A stretch of DNA of 64,000 nucleotides from Hybos culiciformis. Its lineage: Eukaryota; Arthropoda; Insecta; Diptera; Hybotidae. Shown here piece by piece: positions 1 through 26,746 of this stretch. The DNA lies in NCBI GenBank assembly GCA_964007475.1, contig CAXFZM010000186.1:124001-188000 (forward strand). Reading direction: 5' to 3'. A program made the translations under genes and the position numbers. The notes below the pieces were generated by a model. It had not been told where the DNA came from. It saw only the letters and a program-made list of their open reading frames with translations, and ran no database searches. Position 1 is the first letter of the stretch. Each line of letters opens with the position of its first letter.

Positions 1-4
1 TGTA

Positions 5-1119
5 ATGAATAATCAGCAAGAAATCGCTACTGAAATGCACAATCTAAGCACATCTTTCAATGTAAGTAGTGAAATTAATTTAATATCCACATCCCTCACA
101 TCCCATGCTAGAAATGACAAAGATATTAATGAAATATCCACATCCCAATTCCGGCCTACGTTAGCAGATGAATTAAAAGAGTCTTCTATACATACAACAA
201 AAACAAAACAGAAGAAAAAGATAAGCAAGACCAAACCAATCATTGACAAAAAAAAGGATATGGCCTCTATTCGCATATCAAATGCGCCACCTTACGCTAA
301 TACGGAATGGATTAAAGTATTTATTAAGAATAATTTTAAAGTTAGTATTAATGATTGTAAGTCTGTTACTCCGTGAAAAATAACAAAAAAAATCTAACCC
401 ATATGAATTTCAAGATCTCTGCCAGCACCCAAACCTTAACCCTTCTTTTAAATAAGACTTCTATGAATAAGTGGAAAAATATGAAAGTGTCACGCTGGTC
501 TGAAAATGTCCCGAATGAAAAACTCCTCAATAAAAAATATAATAAGATTACTCAAAATCAACATTCGACGTCCCCTAAATATAATAATTTTATACAGGCT
601 GAAACAATAAATCCTTATAAACCTCCTATCAAAAATCAATCTCAGCCAACCCCGATCATTAATCCTTACAAACCTCCTGTTAATCAATTTCAGCCCATCC
701 CGACTCCACCCTCATTTCTCGACCCACTTTTTCCTCCAATCGTTAAATTGACACAAAAATCTCTTGTGTCTGACAATGGCCGTTATGTTCTGGCACGATT
801 GCGTGACAAAAAATTGTATGACGATATAAGACTTTATCTCGCTTACCTGTATGATAAAGATGACTCGTTTAGTATCAATGGAAAGACCACTACTTACATT
901 AGAACCAGACTGTTAGAAGAAGGACTCCCTACCGACATTACAGAACTTAGATGTCTATATGAGAGATACCATGTTGCTATTGGCCTGCCAACCCAACATA
1001 TTAACTCAGATCTCTCTTCCTATGCTTCGGAGCTGAGAGCCAAAAGAATGGACTATGTTCAAAGAATAAGAGAAAATGAACAAAGGTCTTTTCGGCCCAT
1101 CTCCCACTTCCATAAATAA
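5..1119 (+). pseudogene. ORF1 (nucleic-acid-binding protein) fragments of the non-LTR element
   Basis: Two reading frames cover this stretch, 5-376 (123 aa) and 373-1119 (248 aa), meeting by a 4-base overlap in different frames, which suggests one ORF broken by a frameshift. The first is Ser/Thr/Lys rich. The second has two Asn-Pro-Tyr-Lys-Pro-Pro repeats followed by a basic, Arg-rich C-terminal half. Its position just upstream of an endonuclease/RT ORF, overlapping it by 44 bases, is what identifies it as ORF1. No zinc knuckle is visible. Function as an RNA chaperone is inferred from the family. Confidence 0.6.
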
Positions 1120-2230
1120 TAATCTTGTCCCGGTTCAAGTAGTAAATGAACCCCAGCATATCTCCATTTACTACCAAAATGTCAGAGGTCTTCGCACCAA
1201 GACGAAAAATATACGTCTTAATTCATCTGCCCTCGATCTTGATTTATATATCCTGACTGAAACATGGCTAACCTCTTCTATCTCTAATTTAGAAATTTTC
1301 GACTCAACATATTCTGTCTTTAAGAATGATCGATATGCTATGTCTCACACAGAGCCTAATAGCGGGAGAGTGCCTAGGGGCGGGGGTGTTTTAGTTGCTA
1401 TAAAGAATTCTTTTCACGCAACAGAAATTGCTTTCTCGAACCACGACCCATTAGAAATAGTTGGAATTAGTGTAAGAGGGTTTTCTAGTAATTTATTTAT
1501 AATAAATTGTTATATTCCTCCAGGTCGAAATATTGATCTATATCAGAAATTTGTAACAATTATTGAATCCTTTTCTGCAAACTTAGAACCCTCTGATGAA
1601 CTCTTCATTTTTGGCGATTTTAATCTCTCCAACATTAGCTGGATTCCTCATGATGAAGATAATTTCTTAATCCCTTCTGGATATCTTAATGAACTTGAAT
1701 CGATATTCATTGATTCACTAAACTCATGCTTTCTTCAGCAAATCTCATCCATAAAACATCAGCAGGATAAACAACTTGATCTCGTTTTTGTTTCTAACTG
1801 GGACAACATTATTCCGATCGAAAGTTCCTGCCCATTAGTTGATATAGACTCTTTTCATCCCCCTCTAAGTTTTTCGTTATGTATTAATACTCCCTCCTGT
1901 CCTAAAAATTTGACATGCTCTATGCAATTTAATTTTAATAAAACTAACTTCAATGGACTAAACGAATTTTATAATAATATTGACTTCTCTCTATTATTTC
2001 TTGAAAATAATATTGAGCAAATATCGTTGAAATTTTATGAAATCTTAGTAGAAGGTTTTAATATTTTTACTCCTTTGGAACGAGACAAAGACTGCAATTC
2101 CAGTCCGCCTTGGTTTACCCGTGATTTAAAGACATTAAGAAACAGAAAAAACAAGGTATGGCGCAAGTACCTTAAATCGAAAACTGACAGTGACTACAGT
2201 AACTTCATAATTTTATTTAATAACTTTTGA
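1076..2230 (+). pseudogene. ORF2 N-terminal part: apurinic-type endonuclease
   Basis: The 384-aa frame holds an exonuclease-endonuclease-phosphatase fold like that of Jockey-group ORF2 proteins, which nick the target DNA to prime reverse transcription. Visible motifs are YYQNVRGLR near the start (metal-binding Asn), LTETWL (catalytic Glu), GDFNLS, LDLVF and a C-terminal SFHPPL containing the conserved His. All expected catalytic positions look present. The frame ends at a premature stop in the linker to the reverse transcriptase, so the complete ORF2 polyprotein cannot be made. Confidence 0.85.
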
Positions 2231-2269
2231 GAACTTTTAAATCAGTCACATGATCGTTATATTTCAGAC

Positions 2270-3547
2270 ATGTCTGTAAAATTGAAATCCAATCCTAAAT
2301 CCTTCTGGAAATTTGTGAATTCAAGAAGAAAATCAGACCAATACCCTTCATTTATGAAATTCTTTAATTCTTCGAGTGGTGATTCTGGTACAATATGTGA
2401 GTTTTTTCGAAACTTCTTCTCTAAATCGTACCCGGACACCGCATTTAATGCTTCAGATTCCAATTTCACCCATTTGAATAACTGTCCCAAAACAACCTTC
2501 TCCAATCTTTATTTTGACTACGACATGGTAAAAAAATACCTGAACCGTCTCGGAAATAATGCGTCTCCAGGGCCAGATGGTGTCCCAGAAATTATCTTAA
2601 AAAATTGTTCCGACGTTCTTGCTATCCTGCCTCTTCAACCTTTCCTTGTCCTTAGGTATTTTCCCATCCATCTGGAAAAAGCATATATCAGACCCATCCA
2701 TAAAGCCAATGCTAGAAATGATGTCTCTAATTACCCCCCTATCGCAAAGCTTTCCTCAATCCCAAAACTGTTTGAACTCATAATCTTTGACGAAATTTAT
2801 CCTCATTGCACAAAATTTCTTGTTGATAACCAACACGGTTTTATGAAGCATAAATCGACCTCAACAAACTTAGTTGAATGTACTTCCAAATTTCTAGCTA
2901 ACATGGAGGAAGGTTTTCAAACAGACGTCGTCTATACTGACTTAAGTAAAGCTTTTGCCATCTTACCACATAGCGTAATTCTTCTTAAAATGAAAGCTTA
3001 CGGCTTCCCTGAATATTTTCTAAACTGGATACAGTCTTACCTGGATACAGTCTTACCTGGATACAGTCTTTTTATGACTTTGGTCCGACCCAATCTGGAA
3101 TATGCCAGCCAAGTCTGGTCTCCGTTCTATCAAGTTCATATTGATAGAATTGAATCCATTCAGAAAAAATTTCTGAGATTAGCTTTACGCAACTTACCTT
3201 GGTCTGACCCACTTGTTCTTCCATCTTATCAGAATAGACTTAATTTGATTAATTTGACTTCATTAGAGAAAAGGCGAGAGGTGGCTGATCTCATTTTCCT
3301 AATTGAAATTATTAACAATAATATAGTATCCAAATATATTTCCAATAACATTCATTTTACTACAAATTTTAGATTGCGCTCCCCAAATCTTTTTGTTACT
3401 TTTCCCCATAGAAATAATTATTGTAAATTTGAACCTGTCAATCGAATGTTGATTTTGGGTAATGGATACAAAGATTTGATTGACCTTTCCTTATCAAAAC
3501 AAATTAAAAAAACTCGATTATTTAACCATATTGACTTTCGCTTATAA
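2270..3547 (+). pseudogene. ORF2 C-terminal part: reverse transcriptase with deleted active site
   Basis: The 425-aa frame begins with reverse transcriptase fingers (SPGPDGVPE, HGFMKHKSTS, VYTDLSKAF) and ends with the thumb and C-terminal region typical of Jockey-like ORF2 (RPNLEYASQVW). Between FLNWIQSYL and the thumb, the palm segment with the catalytic YADD motif is missing. The junction is marked by a 15-bp unit repeated three times (about 3025-3069), so the deletion probably arose through repair or slippage. The product could not polymerise DNA. Confidence 0.85.
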
Positions 3548-3749
3548 TATTTTATTTCTTACGAATAGAATTATGTTTGTAATTTAATTCTTGCTAAGAT
3601 AATTATTTTTTTGTTTTTTTAGTATAATAAATATTAAATAATAAATTCTTCCATTTATTATGTAAGTTAATTTTTTGCTTAGATATTGTATATTTTTTGT
3701 AAACTGTAGATTTAAGCTTTTTTGTAAACTGTTTGTATTAAGCAGGTAT

Positions 3750-3773
3750 GAAATAAATAAATAAATAAATAAT
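3750..3773 (+). repeat. AAAT simple tail of the non-LTR element
   Basis: About six AAAT/AAATA units follow the 3' untranslated region of the plus-strand element. Short A-rich simple tails of this type mark the 3' end of Jockey/CR1-type insertions. Confidence 0.7.
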
Positions 3774-4104
3774 TTAAACCAAAGCCAATTCAATTTCCTT
3801 GTTGTTTGCTCAAAACTAATTACTTTAATTCTCCACTTTTGCCAATTTTTAATTTAAATATTCAATTTATAAAAAATCTTTTAATTTGTTTTTCTTTGAT
3901 AAAAATTCACGTCATTACCCAGCAAAAAATTATTCAATAGTAGATTGGACATTAGGCAGTCACTTTTCATTCTACCAACAATAACCTTGTGAACAAAACA
4001 AAACGACAAATAAGATCTTCTATGTTCAAGACTTGGTAAATTGAGGAGCTGTAGTCTTTCAGAATAAGGGGGAAGATTAAAGTTATTTTGCCAGTTAAGA
4101 TGTC

Positions 4105-5583
4105 TTAACGCAAAACGTAGGAAGTTTTTCTGAACAGACTCAATTCTGGAAGAATGAACATTATAAAAAGAATTCCAAACTTGACATGCGTATTCGAGCC
4201 AACAATACTACAAGCCTTATTTGAAATACAATTAATATGGTTTATGAAATTTAATTTTCTGTCAAACAAAACGCCAAGGTCATTGACTTCATCTACCTCT
4301 GACAAAGCGGAGGATCCTAAACGGTATTGAAAACTATGAGTATTTGTTTTTCTAGACAGTGACATAAAGTTACATTTACTAATATTCAACTCAAGATTAT
4401 TCGAAGTACACCAATTATAAAAGTTGTCAAGATCATTTTGCAAGTCAAGGCAATCAGAATGGCATGTAATAGTTTTATAAATCTTTGCGTCATCTGCATA
4501 AATAAGAGTTTCGGATGAGTTAAGAATGTTTGGTAAGTCATTAATAAATATGATGAAAAAACTTGGTCCTAGATGACTGCCTTGTGGAACGCCACAATTT
4601 ACTAAAAAAGGGGTTGAAAAATTATTATCAAACAAAACTTGGTAATATCGATTTGACAAGTAATCATCGGTTGCCCATTTAATAAAACCGGCATTAAATC
4701 CCATTTTGTCTAATTTAGAAATTAAAGTTCTGTGACAAAGCCTGTCAAATGCTTTAGAAAAATCTGTGAAAATGCAATCGACTGCATTTTTCGAAAGAAA
4801 GTTGGTGTTACAAAAATTAGTAAAGTCCAAAAGGTTGGTAGTTGTTGATTTACAACGGACAAAGCCGTGTTGCCTTTCTGAAATAATATGTTTTATAAGA
4901 AACTGCAGGCTATCGGCAATAATTGATTCAAACAATTTGGGAATAGAAGAAAGGCGGGCAATGGGCCTGTAATTCTGAATATCATTTTTATTGGACTTTT
5001 TATGAAGTGGAATAATATATGATGTCTTCCAAATACTTGGGAAACTACACAGTGAAATTGATTTATTAAAAAGGATAAAAAGTGGATCAACTATTGTGCT
5101 TGCACAATCGATTAAAAAAACAGTTGGAACACCATCAGGACCAACAGTATTTGATTTGACTAGTTTGCTAATGAATTTTGAAATGTCTGACTTAGATATA
5201 TTGAAATTAAAGTTTGAGAGGAAACTGTATGATTTGACAGCATCAAGGTTAGGGTCATTTGTGGACAGTGGAGAATCAAAAGTTGTCTTGAAAAACTGAG
5301 CAAAAAGATTCGATATAATGAACTTATTGTCAGTGCTAGTGTTATTGTACCGTAATGTTGAAGGATATGTGGATGAATTTCTTTTTAAATTCACAAAATT
5401 CCAGAAACCATTTGGATTTAATTTTAAATTTGTTTGAAGATCATTTAGGTATTCCAGGTAACTATTATTGGACAGTCTTCGAAAATCCTCCCTAAGACAC
5501 AAATAATTATTCAAATAAAATTCATTTCCATTACTACAATATGACCTCCACGATAAATTACGTTTGTTTCTGAGAGATCTCAA
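4105..5583 (-). pseudogene. Reverse transcriptase domain of the minus-strand non-LTR element
   Basis: The 492-aa frame holds a full reverse transcriptase core: NTVGPDGVPT, HGFVRCKSTTT, FTDFSKAFDRL, GVPQGSHLGP and the catalytic LIYADDAKIY. The frame is lost near its C-terminal end. The thumb region continues in another frame down to about 3900, so a frameshift lies near 4130. It is also disconnected from the endonuclease, whose frame ends at 5683. The catalytic core reads intact, but the element as a whole is defective. Confidence 0.85.
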
Positions 5584-5682
5584 CTTGTACCAAGGTGGGG
5601 AAGTATTGCTAAAAGAAATGAGTTTAAATGGTACAAAATCTAGAAATATATTAAAAATAACTGAGTAAAATTTGAGTGAGGC

Positions 5683-6796
5683 CTATTCAACGTTAAAAGA
5701 ATGTAGAAAATTCCAATCAAAACGATTAAGGGCATTATTCATCCCATCAAAATCAGCTCTATTGAAGTTGAATGAGTAAGTATTGTCTATGAAGTGGTTG
5801 TTAGAAACAAGGTCTACGTCCAAGATAACAAGAAGAGAAGGATGATGGCTTTCTTCAGGAAGCAATGGATCAATGCAATGAGTAACAGAAATAGAAGAGA
5901 AATTAAGTGAAAATACAAGATCCAATTGTTTATTATTAGAATTTTTAATTCGAGAAATTTGTTCAAAATCTAATGAGAAAAAATGATCAGTCAACATAGA
6001 TTCAACAGAGCATGTCGATGTAGGGTACAAGCACTCAGTTTCAGAATCAATGTGCCAAGAGGTCGACGATAAGTTGAAACCTCCCAGAACCAACACCTTG
6101 TCAGAATTAGAGATGTTCTCACTTAAAAAATCAAGTGAACTAATTAGTTTTAAATGTAAATCATTTCTTTCTTCGCCAGTTTTGGGTGGTAAGTAAACAA
6201 CAAGAATAAACAAACAACAATCATTAAGTTTGACTTTAATACATAAAGTCTCCAATTCTTCACAAGGAACATTAATTTTTTCATAATTTAGGAAGCTTTT
6301 TTTAGGAATCAATGTGCCAAGAGGTCGACGATAAGTTGAAATCTCCCAGAACCAACACCTTGTGAGAATTAGAGATGTTCTCACTTAAAAAATCAAGTGA
6401 ACTAATTAGTTTTAAATGTAAATCATTTCTTTCTTCGCCAGTTTTGGGTGGTAAGTAAACAACAAGAATAAACAAACAACAATCATTAAGTTTGACTTTA
6501 ATACATAAAGTCTCCAATTCTTCACAAGGAACATTAATTTTTTCATAATTTAGGAAGCTTTTTATTGCTACAGCAACACCACCACCAACAGTGGTCACGT
6601 CTTCATTATGAAAGCGGTCCCGTCTGAACACTTGGTAAGATTGAGAAACCAACTCTGAGTCAGAAACATCTTTATTCAACCAAGTTTCCGTCAAAATTAA
6701 AATGTCAAAATCACAATTAGAAGTAGAGGAAAATAAAGAATTAGATTTTGTTCTAAGACCATGGACATTTTGATAATAAATTGTTAAAAGCCTCAA
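5683..6796 (-). pseudogene. Endonuclease domain of the minus-strand non-LTR element, with internal duplication
   Basis: Two overlapping frames (6796-6302 and 6384-5683) give an apurinic-type endonuclease: IYYQNVHGLR, LTETWLN, a glycine-rich GGGVAVA stretch, GDFNLSSTSW and LDLVFS. A tandem duplication of about 260 bp repeats the middle of the domain. One copy reads GDFNLSS and the other GGFNLSS, where the aspartate of the GDFN motif is lost. The duplication breaks the frame, so no complete endonuclease can be made. Confidence 0.82.
6045..6563 (-). repeat. Tandem duplication inside the endonuclease domain
   Basis: The stretch 6045-6301 recurs at 6307-6563 with an offset of 262 bases and only a few substitutions, both in the same orientation. 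It is an in-place duplication within the retrotransposon copy, not part of the family structure. Confidence 0.9.
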
Positions 6797-7110
6797 ATTT
6801 GACGAGTTGTCTTTTCTTTTTGAAAATGGTTAAAACGTTTATTTTGAAATTCATGAACAATTAAATGACGTGGCCAGAAGTTCACGTTCGTTATTTTATT
6901 GAAGTCGTCTGTAGAACAAAATATCTTAAAGGACGTGTATTCATTTTGGTTTCTAGATCTGGTTTTTTCAATTTTTAAATATTCTGTCTCAATTCTACTT
7001 TCTATGTAGCTACGAATAGACACGTCAGTGAAAATGGGGTCAACATTTGATAAAAAAAGACATTTTGAACGTTTAGCGGCACATAACTCAAAGTTTTGTG
7101 CTAAGTTGTG
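6793..7110 (-). pseudogene. ORF1 C-terminal fragment of the minus-strand non-LTR element
   Basis: A 76-aa frame (7023-6793) can be extended upstream in the same frame to about 7110 without a stop. The C-terminus contains a conserved-looking SFKI...FWPRHLIVHEF segment, which resembles the end of ORF1 proteins in insect Jockey/CR1-like elements and sits directly upstream of ORF2. The rest of ORF1 is missing because the element is truncated. Confidence 0.6.
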
Positions 7111-7115
7111 GTTTT

Positions 7116-7287
7116 GTTGTTCGTGATGCTGCTGCTTTTGCCCTCGTTGATTTTCATGCTGTTGTCATGCTGTTTTGAGGATATCTCATCCGTTTATTGT
7201 TGTTATCATTATTGTTGTTGCCGTTGTTGCTGTTGTTGTTGTTGTTGCTGTTGTTGCTGTTGTTGATGTTGTTGTTCTTGTTGTTAT
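7116..7287. repeat. Degenerate TTG/TGC simple repeat, left end of the repeat domain
   Basis: A mixture of TTG, CTG, TTC and TTA triplets. It ends exactly at the target duplication of a hAT insertion, and the same kind of sequence resumes on the other side at 8385. Confidence 0.8.
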
Positions 7288-8384
7288 CAGGCCCGGTTCA
7301 AGCTGATTCGGCGCCCTGTGCTGATTTTTGAAATTGCGCCCTCAAGCATATAGTATAAGTCATTTCCACGTCACTATTGAGGTAGACTATACTAACGCGC
7401 TTTTTTTAAAGAGGTATCTCCAGTAGGTCCAATGCTAGTCCTCAAATAAATATTCATATACCAAAAAAATATTTACATATATACCAGGCCTGCCCATCCT
7501 TTTTGTACTAAAGTTCGACTTTTTTTAATCCAACTACATCGAGATCTACCCATATACAAAAAAATTTGATCGGTATAACTTGAGTTTATTTCATTTCAAT
7601 TTAAAATACGAAAAAATTGACACACAACAAGTCAAAACAAATGTAAATTATCAATTAAAAAATTTGTCAATTAAAAAATATAACTTTATTTAAAATTAAA
7701 TAAAAAATATAACTTCATTCATCGTGATAATGGTAGATTTTAGTTTTCTTTGCAACGCTCACGATTAGGGCTGGGAAAAGTTAAAAAAAACTTTGTACAG
7801 AAACAATAAAACAAGTAATTCAAAATTTAAATAATATAATTACCAAAATAATAATAAGTAGTTGGTCACGTGAATTCTAAATCGAAACTAAAATATTCAA
7901 ACAAATTTGAGTCAAATTCAAATAAATCGCTAGAATTCAGTAATTTTGAAGTTTTCTCATATTTAAAATAGACAAGTAAAATAAAATTTAAAATAAGATA
8001 CCTAAGAGTCTGTTCACTTATTAGCAATTATTTAAAAAATTTTGGGTTCACAACATTTTTTTTTTTAACATTTTTAGTCTGTAGTATAAGATCGACCCAA
8101 ATTCGTGTCGAGATCGACTGGTAGATTGCGATCGCCTGTTTGGGCAGCCCTGATATATACTATGTTGATTTTATTCTATGATTAATTTTTATTTGCACAT
8201 CAGGCGCTCATGGTATACAATAAAATTGTATAATGTGTTGATTTTTTTCTGGGTAGAGTTTATTTGTGCACAGTAGCCAATTTCGAATGCATTTGCATGT
8301 TCTGGACTACAAATCGATTGGCGCCCTATTCGTTAGGCGCCCTGTGCAAGTGCACATCATGCACATATAGCTGGACCGGCCCTG
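7288..8384. mobile_element. Non-autonomous hAT element inserted in the TTG repeat
   Basis: The ends are CAGGCCCGGTTCAAGCT on the left and, as reverse complement, CAGGGCCGGTCCAGCT on the right, a typical hAT terminal inverted repeat. The 8-bp target duplication GTTGTTAT is perfect (7280-7287 and 8385-8392). Next to each end a GGCGCCCTGTGC motif recurs. There is no transposase gene, and a second hAT element sits inside it. Confidence 0.88.
7485..8152. mobile_element. Second non-autonomous hAT element nested in the first
   Basis: The ends are CAGGCCTGCCCATCC and, as reverse complement, CAGGGCTGCCCAAACAG. The 8-bp target duplication ATATATAC is perfect (7477-7484 and 8153-8160). Inside, near the right end, are repeated GATCGAC/TAGATTGCGATC segments that can fold. 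There is no coding capacity. Nesting shows it is younger than its host element. Confidence 0.88.
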
Positions 8385-23880
<15,496 letters not shown>

Positions 23881-24430
23881 ATACTATTATTGTTGCTGTT
23901 GTTGTTGTTGCTGCTGTCGTTGTTGTTGCTGGTGGTGTAATTGTTATTGCCATTGTTATTATTCCTGTTGCAGATTCTATTGTTGTTATTCTTTTTGTTC
24001 TTGTTAATTTGGTTGTTGGTATTATTGCTACCTCTGTTGTTTTTGTTTTTGTTGCTAATCTTATTGTTGTTGTTGTTGCTGCCGCTGTTGTTGTTGTTGT
24101 TGTTGCTGGTGTTGATATTGTTGTTGTTGTTATTGTTAATGTTGTTGTCATTGTTGCTGCTGCTGCTACTTCAGCTGCTGCTGTTGTTGTTGTTGTTGCT
24201 AATGGTGTTGCTACTGGTGTTGCTGTTAACGTTGTTATTGCTGTTCGTGCTGTTGTTGTTAATGCTTTTGTTGCTCTTCGTGTTGTTGTTGTTAACGTTC
24301 TCATTGCTGTTCGTATGGTTGTTGTTGTTGATATTTTTGTTAATGATGCTTCTGCTGTTGGACCGTAGCTGTTGTTGCTGATTATATTGCTGTTTGTGTT
24401 GTTGTTGGTGTTTGTGTTTATGTTGTTGGT
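23881..24430. repeat. Degenerate TTG/CTG/TTA flank of the repeat
   Basis: The pure tract gives way abruptly to a variant-rich zone of GTT, CTG, ATT and GCT triplets, which grades into non-repetitive sequence near 24430. It probably preserves the older, diverged repeat from which the pure tract grew. Confidence 0.85.
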
Positions 24431-24773
24431 CATTATGCAACTGATCATATTTGTCAAGTTCATCTCTAGTTGAGAATTCATTATCATCGTCATCTGCGAC
24501 GATTACGTCAGATAAGCAATGTAAAATATTATTACAATGTGTCAGTGCAGTATTATTAATTAGCGTGTCCAGTTTGGTCGAAAAATCTGAAAGATTTTCA
24601 ACACATTTTTGCAGTGGGTCAAATTTATTCAATATACTGGATGAAAGTGATGATATAAGATTACCCTGCGTCAATTCGAAACAATTAAAGTCGGACAAAC
24701 GGACTACAGTATCAAATAAATTGGAACATATTTCATTATTATCTGAGATTGATTGAATACAAAAATGAATCAT
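24171..24773 (-). CDS. Hypothetical protein, Asn/Gln-rich C-terminal half
   Basis: The 200-aa frame has two halves. Residues 1 to about 105 look like ordinary protein: mixed composition, several Cys and hydrophobic heptad-like stretches, then an acidic DDDD run. The rest is Gln/His then Asn-rich and is encoded by the edge of the (CAA/AAC) repeat. The family is not recognised. It could be an exon of a host gene or a TE protein into which the simple repeat expanded, or a chance open frame. The Gypsy fragment begins at its 5' end, so the upstream part may have been replaced. Confidence 0.25.
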   Translation of the reverse strand: MIHFCIQSISDNNEICSNLFDTVVRLSDFNCFELTQGNLISSLSSSILNKFDPLQKCVENLSDFSTKLDTLINNTALTHCNNILHCLSDVIVADDDDNEFSTRDELDKYDQLHNDQQHKHKHQQQHKQQYNQQQQLRSNSRSIINKNINNNNHTNSNENVNNNNTKSNKSINNNSTNSNNNVNSNTSSNTISNNNNNSSS

Positions 24774-26189
24774 GTGGATGCATTAAGTCGAGCTCCAACA
24801 GAACCGGAAAAAGAGACTGACACAGTATCGGATATAGTGTTTGCTGTAGGGCTGAATGATGAAGATTGGTTGGCTACTTTACAATTGCAAGATAATAATT
24901 TGACAGAAATTCGAGATAGTTTGAATAATTTTAGCAACTTAACTCAAAAAGAAAAAAATCGGATCAATAATTATAAATTACATCATGGTAGAGTTTACAA
25001 AGTAACTGAGAAGGGGGATAGATTTGTAGTACCAAATGCTGTGAGATGGAAGGTTATCAAAATGGTACATGACGATATGGGGCACGCTGGTCCAGCTAGA
25101 ACCATCGAATATATTAGAAGATATTTCTGGTTTCCAGGTATGAAGCACATTGTAGAGAAATATATTAAAAATTGTGTCGATTGTTTATACAACAAAAGAG
25201 GTAAAGATGAAACCAATTATCACTTGCATACAGTAGAACGAAAGCCAATACCATTCCACACAATTCATGTGGACCATTTAGGTCCTTTTCCAAAAAGCAA
25301 AGGTGGCAACTTGCATATTTTAGGTATAATATGTTCTTTTACAAAATTTATGGTATTGAAAGCTGTGCGTAATACATCGACTCGACTTGTGATTAAAACT
25401 TTAAATGAAATCACTCAATTTTTCGGAATGCCTTCCAGAATAGTAAGCGACCGTGGACCTTCGTTTATGGCAAAGGCATTTGAGAAATATTGTCAGGAGA
25501 ATATGATTAAGCATATTGCTGTGGCAGTAAAAACCCCTCGAGCAAATGGTCAGGTGGAAAGGTATTTTCGAACTGTTATTCCATCAGTTGCAGCAATGAG
25601 TGCAGATGCAGATGGTAGAGATTGGGACAAAAATTTGATAGCTATACAATGGGGATTAAATTCATTACAACATTCAACTTCGGGAAAATCACCTCAGGAA
25701 TTGCTTATGTCTTATAAGCCAAAGTCTATATTACAAAACAAATTGTTATTGGCATTGCAAGAGGAATCGGTTCAAGATGATGTAGATGAAGATGATATTC
25801 CATTATCAGAAATGAGGAAACAAATTAATTCTAAAATGGATTATTTAACTAAAGAGAAATATCAAAAATTTAATGAAAAAAAGAATGCACCAACTAAGTA
25901 TAAACAAGGAGATTTGGTACTTATACGACAAGATGCACCTGCAACAGGACAATCTAGAAAAATTGTACCGAAATATAAGGGTCCTTATGAAGTCAAATCA
26001 GTTTTGAGTAATGATCGCTATGTTATATGTGATTCGTCTGTAGTTCAAATCACGCAAAAGCCCTATGAATCCGTTCATGCAGCTGATAGAATGAAACCCT
26101 GGTGTGACATTAATGATTTTTATTTTATGTATCCAGCATCGTTTGATGAAACAATGTCAGAAGAGGAAGATATTGACAATTCTATTTAA
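24753..26189 (+). CDS. Gypsy integrase, 5'-truncated polyprotein
   Basis: The 478-aa frame opens with MNHVDALSR, the segment that ends RNase H in Ty3/Gypsy polyproteins. It is followed by an HHCC zinc-binding domain (His106, His111, Cys141, Cys144) and the DDE core (Asp174 in HVDHLGP, Asp233 in VSDRGPS, Glu269 in GQVER, a D-35-E spacing). The C-terminal region is basic, with GPYEV and KPW motifs of the integrase tail, and ends acidic. Integrase joins cDNA ends to host DNA. All catalytic residues are present and the frame is uninterrupted, but the first Met is an accident of truncation, so it is a remnant and not a true gene start. Confidence 0.85.
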   Translation: MNTKMNHVDALSRAPTEPEKETDTVSDIVFAVGLNDEDWLATLQLQDNNLTEIRDSLNNFSNLTQKEKNRINNYKLHHGRVYKVTEKGDRFVVPNAVRWKVIKMVHDDMGHAGPARTIEYIRRYFWFPGMKHIVEKYIKNCVDCLYNKRGKDETNYHLHTVERKPIPFHTIHVDHLGPFPKSKGGNLHILGIICSFTKFMVLKAVRNTSTRLVIKTLNEITQFFGMPSRIVSDRGPSFMAKAFEKYCQENMIKHIAVAVKTPRANGQVERYFRTVIPSVAAMSADADGRDWDKNLIAIQWGLNSLQHSTSGKSPQELLMSYKPKSILQNKLLLALQEESVQDDVDEDDIPLSEMRKQINSKMDYLTKEKYQKFNEKKNAPTKYKQGDLVLIRQDAPATGQSRKIVPKYKGPYEVKSVLSNDRYVICDSSVVQITQKPYESVHAADRMKPWCDINDFYFMYPASFDETMSEEEDIDNSI

Positions 26190-26746
26190 TATAAAGTTGA
26201 GATTACAATATTAATGTGCAAACAGACAAAATTGTTTTTTATTGGAAGGAAATAAATGAACGAAAATTATTTTAAATTTGAAATCTTGTTAATTATTTAA
26301 AAGCTTTTGATTTATTTTAAGGTAATGATGGAAAGTTGTCAAAGTAGGATTAACCAAAAGAGGAAAAAAATTAAAATTTGGTAAGCAGTTATTTGGCTTA
26401 AATTATTGAATATATGTTTTGTTGTTGAAAAGGCAAGTTTTATGTGTATTATACCTTGAATCGATCATTTGTGATAAATTGGTTGAATCTGATTTATCTT
26501 ATAATGTTACGATGAAAAGGCAAGATTAAATTAAAGTTTGAAGGATTTAGAAATTCTAATATTTGACCATCGGTTGTGTCCGATGTGTCAAGGAATTTGG
26601 TTGGTGCTATTTATGTTTTGTGTTGAAATAAGAAGAGTTATCGAATTTGATTTAAAATTGAGAATTTTATCTTAGAGAAAAAGATTAATGAGTACCTGAT
26701 ATATAATTCATTCACTGAGGACAGTGAATTTGTAGGTTGGCCGAAC
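26190..26746 (+). other. 3' untranslated part of the Gypsy element
   Basis: AT-rich, with no long ORF. The last 35 bases contain CACTGAGGACAGTGAATT and then GGTTGG just before the LTR. This resembles the conserved block with a purine tract that precedes the 3' LTR in many insect Gypsy elements, though here the tract is weak. Confidence 0.5.

Larger units (their letters stand above)
1..3773 (+). mobile_element. Jockey-type non-LTR retrotransposon, decayed copy
   Basis: The stretch carries, in order, ORF1-like fragments, an apurinic endonuclease domain and a reverse transcriptase domain, and ends in an AAAT-type simple tail. That is the layout of Jockey/CR1-group non-LTR elements, which copy themselves by target-primed reverse transcription. 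The 5' end lies outside the window. The copy is dead: ORF1 is split between two frames, ORF2 has an in-frame stop at 2228-2230, and the catalytic centre of the reverse transcriptase has been deleted. The clade is assigned from domain order and motif style, not from a search. Confidence 0.88.
3790..7115 (-). mobile_element. Second Jockey-type non-LTR retrotransposon, 5'-truncated
   Basis: Read on the minus strand the order is the ORF1 C-terminus, endonuclease, reverse transcriptase and a short 3' UTR, facing the first element tail to tail. The element is a different family from the plus-strand one, since the protein sequences align only at motifs. It is 5' truncated at about 7115, where TTG-type simple repeat begins, and the endonuclease region carries an internal tandem duplication. 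The 3' end is placed only roughly, at 3780-3840. Confidence 0.85.
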
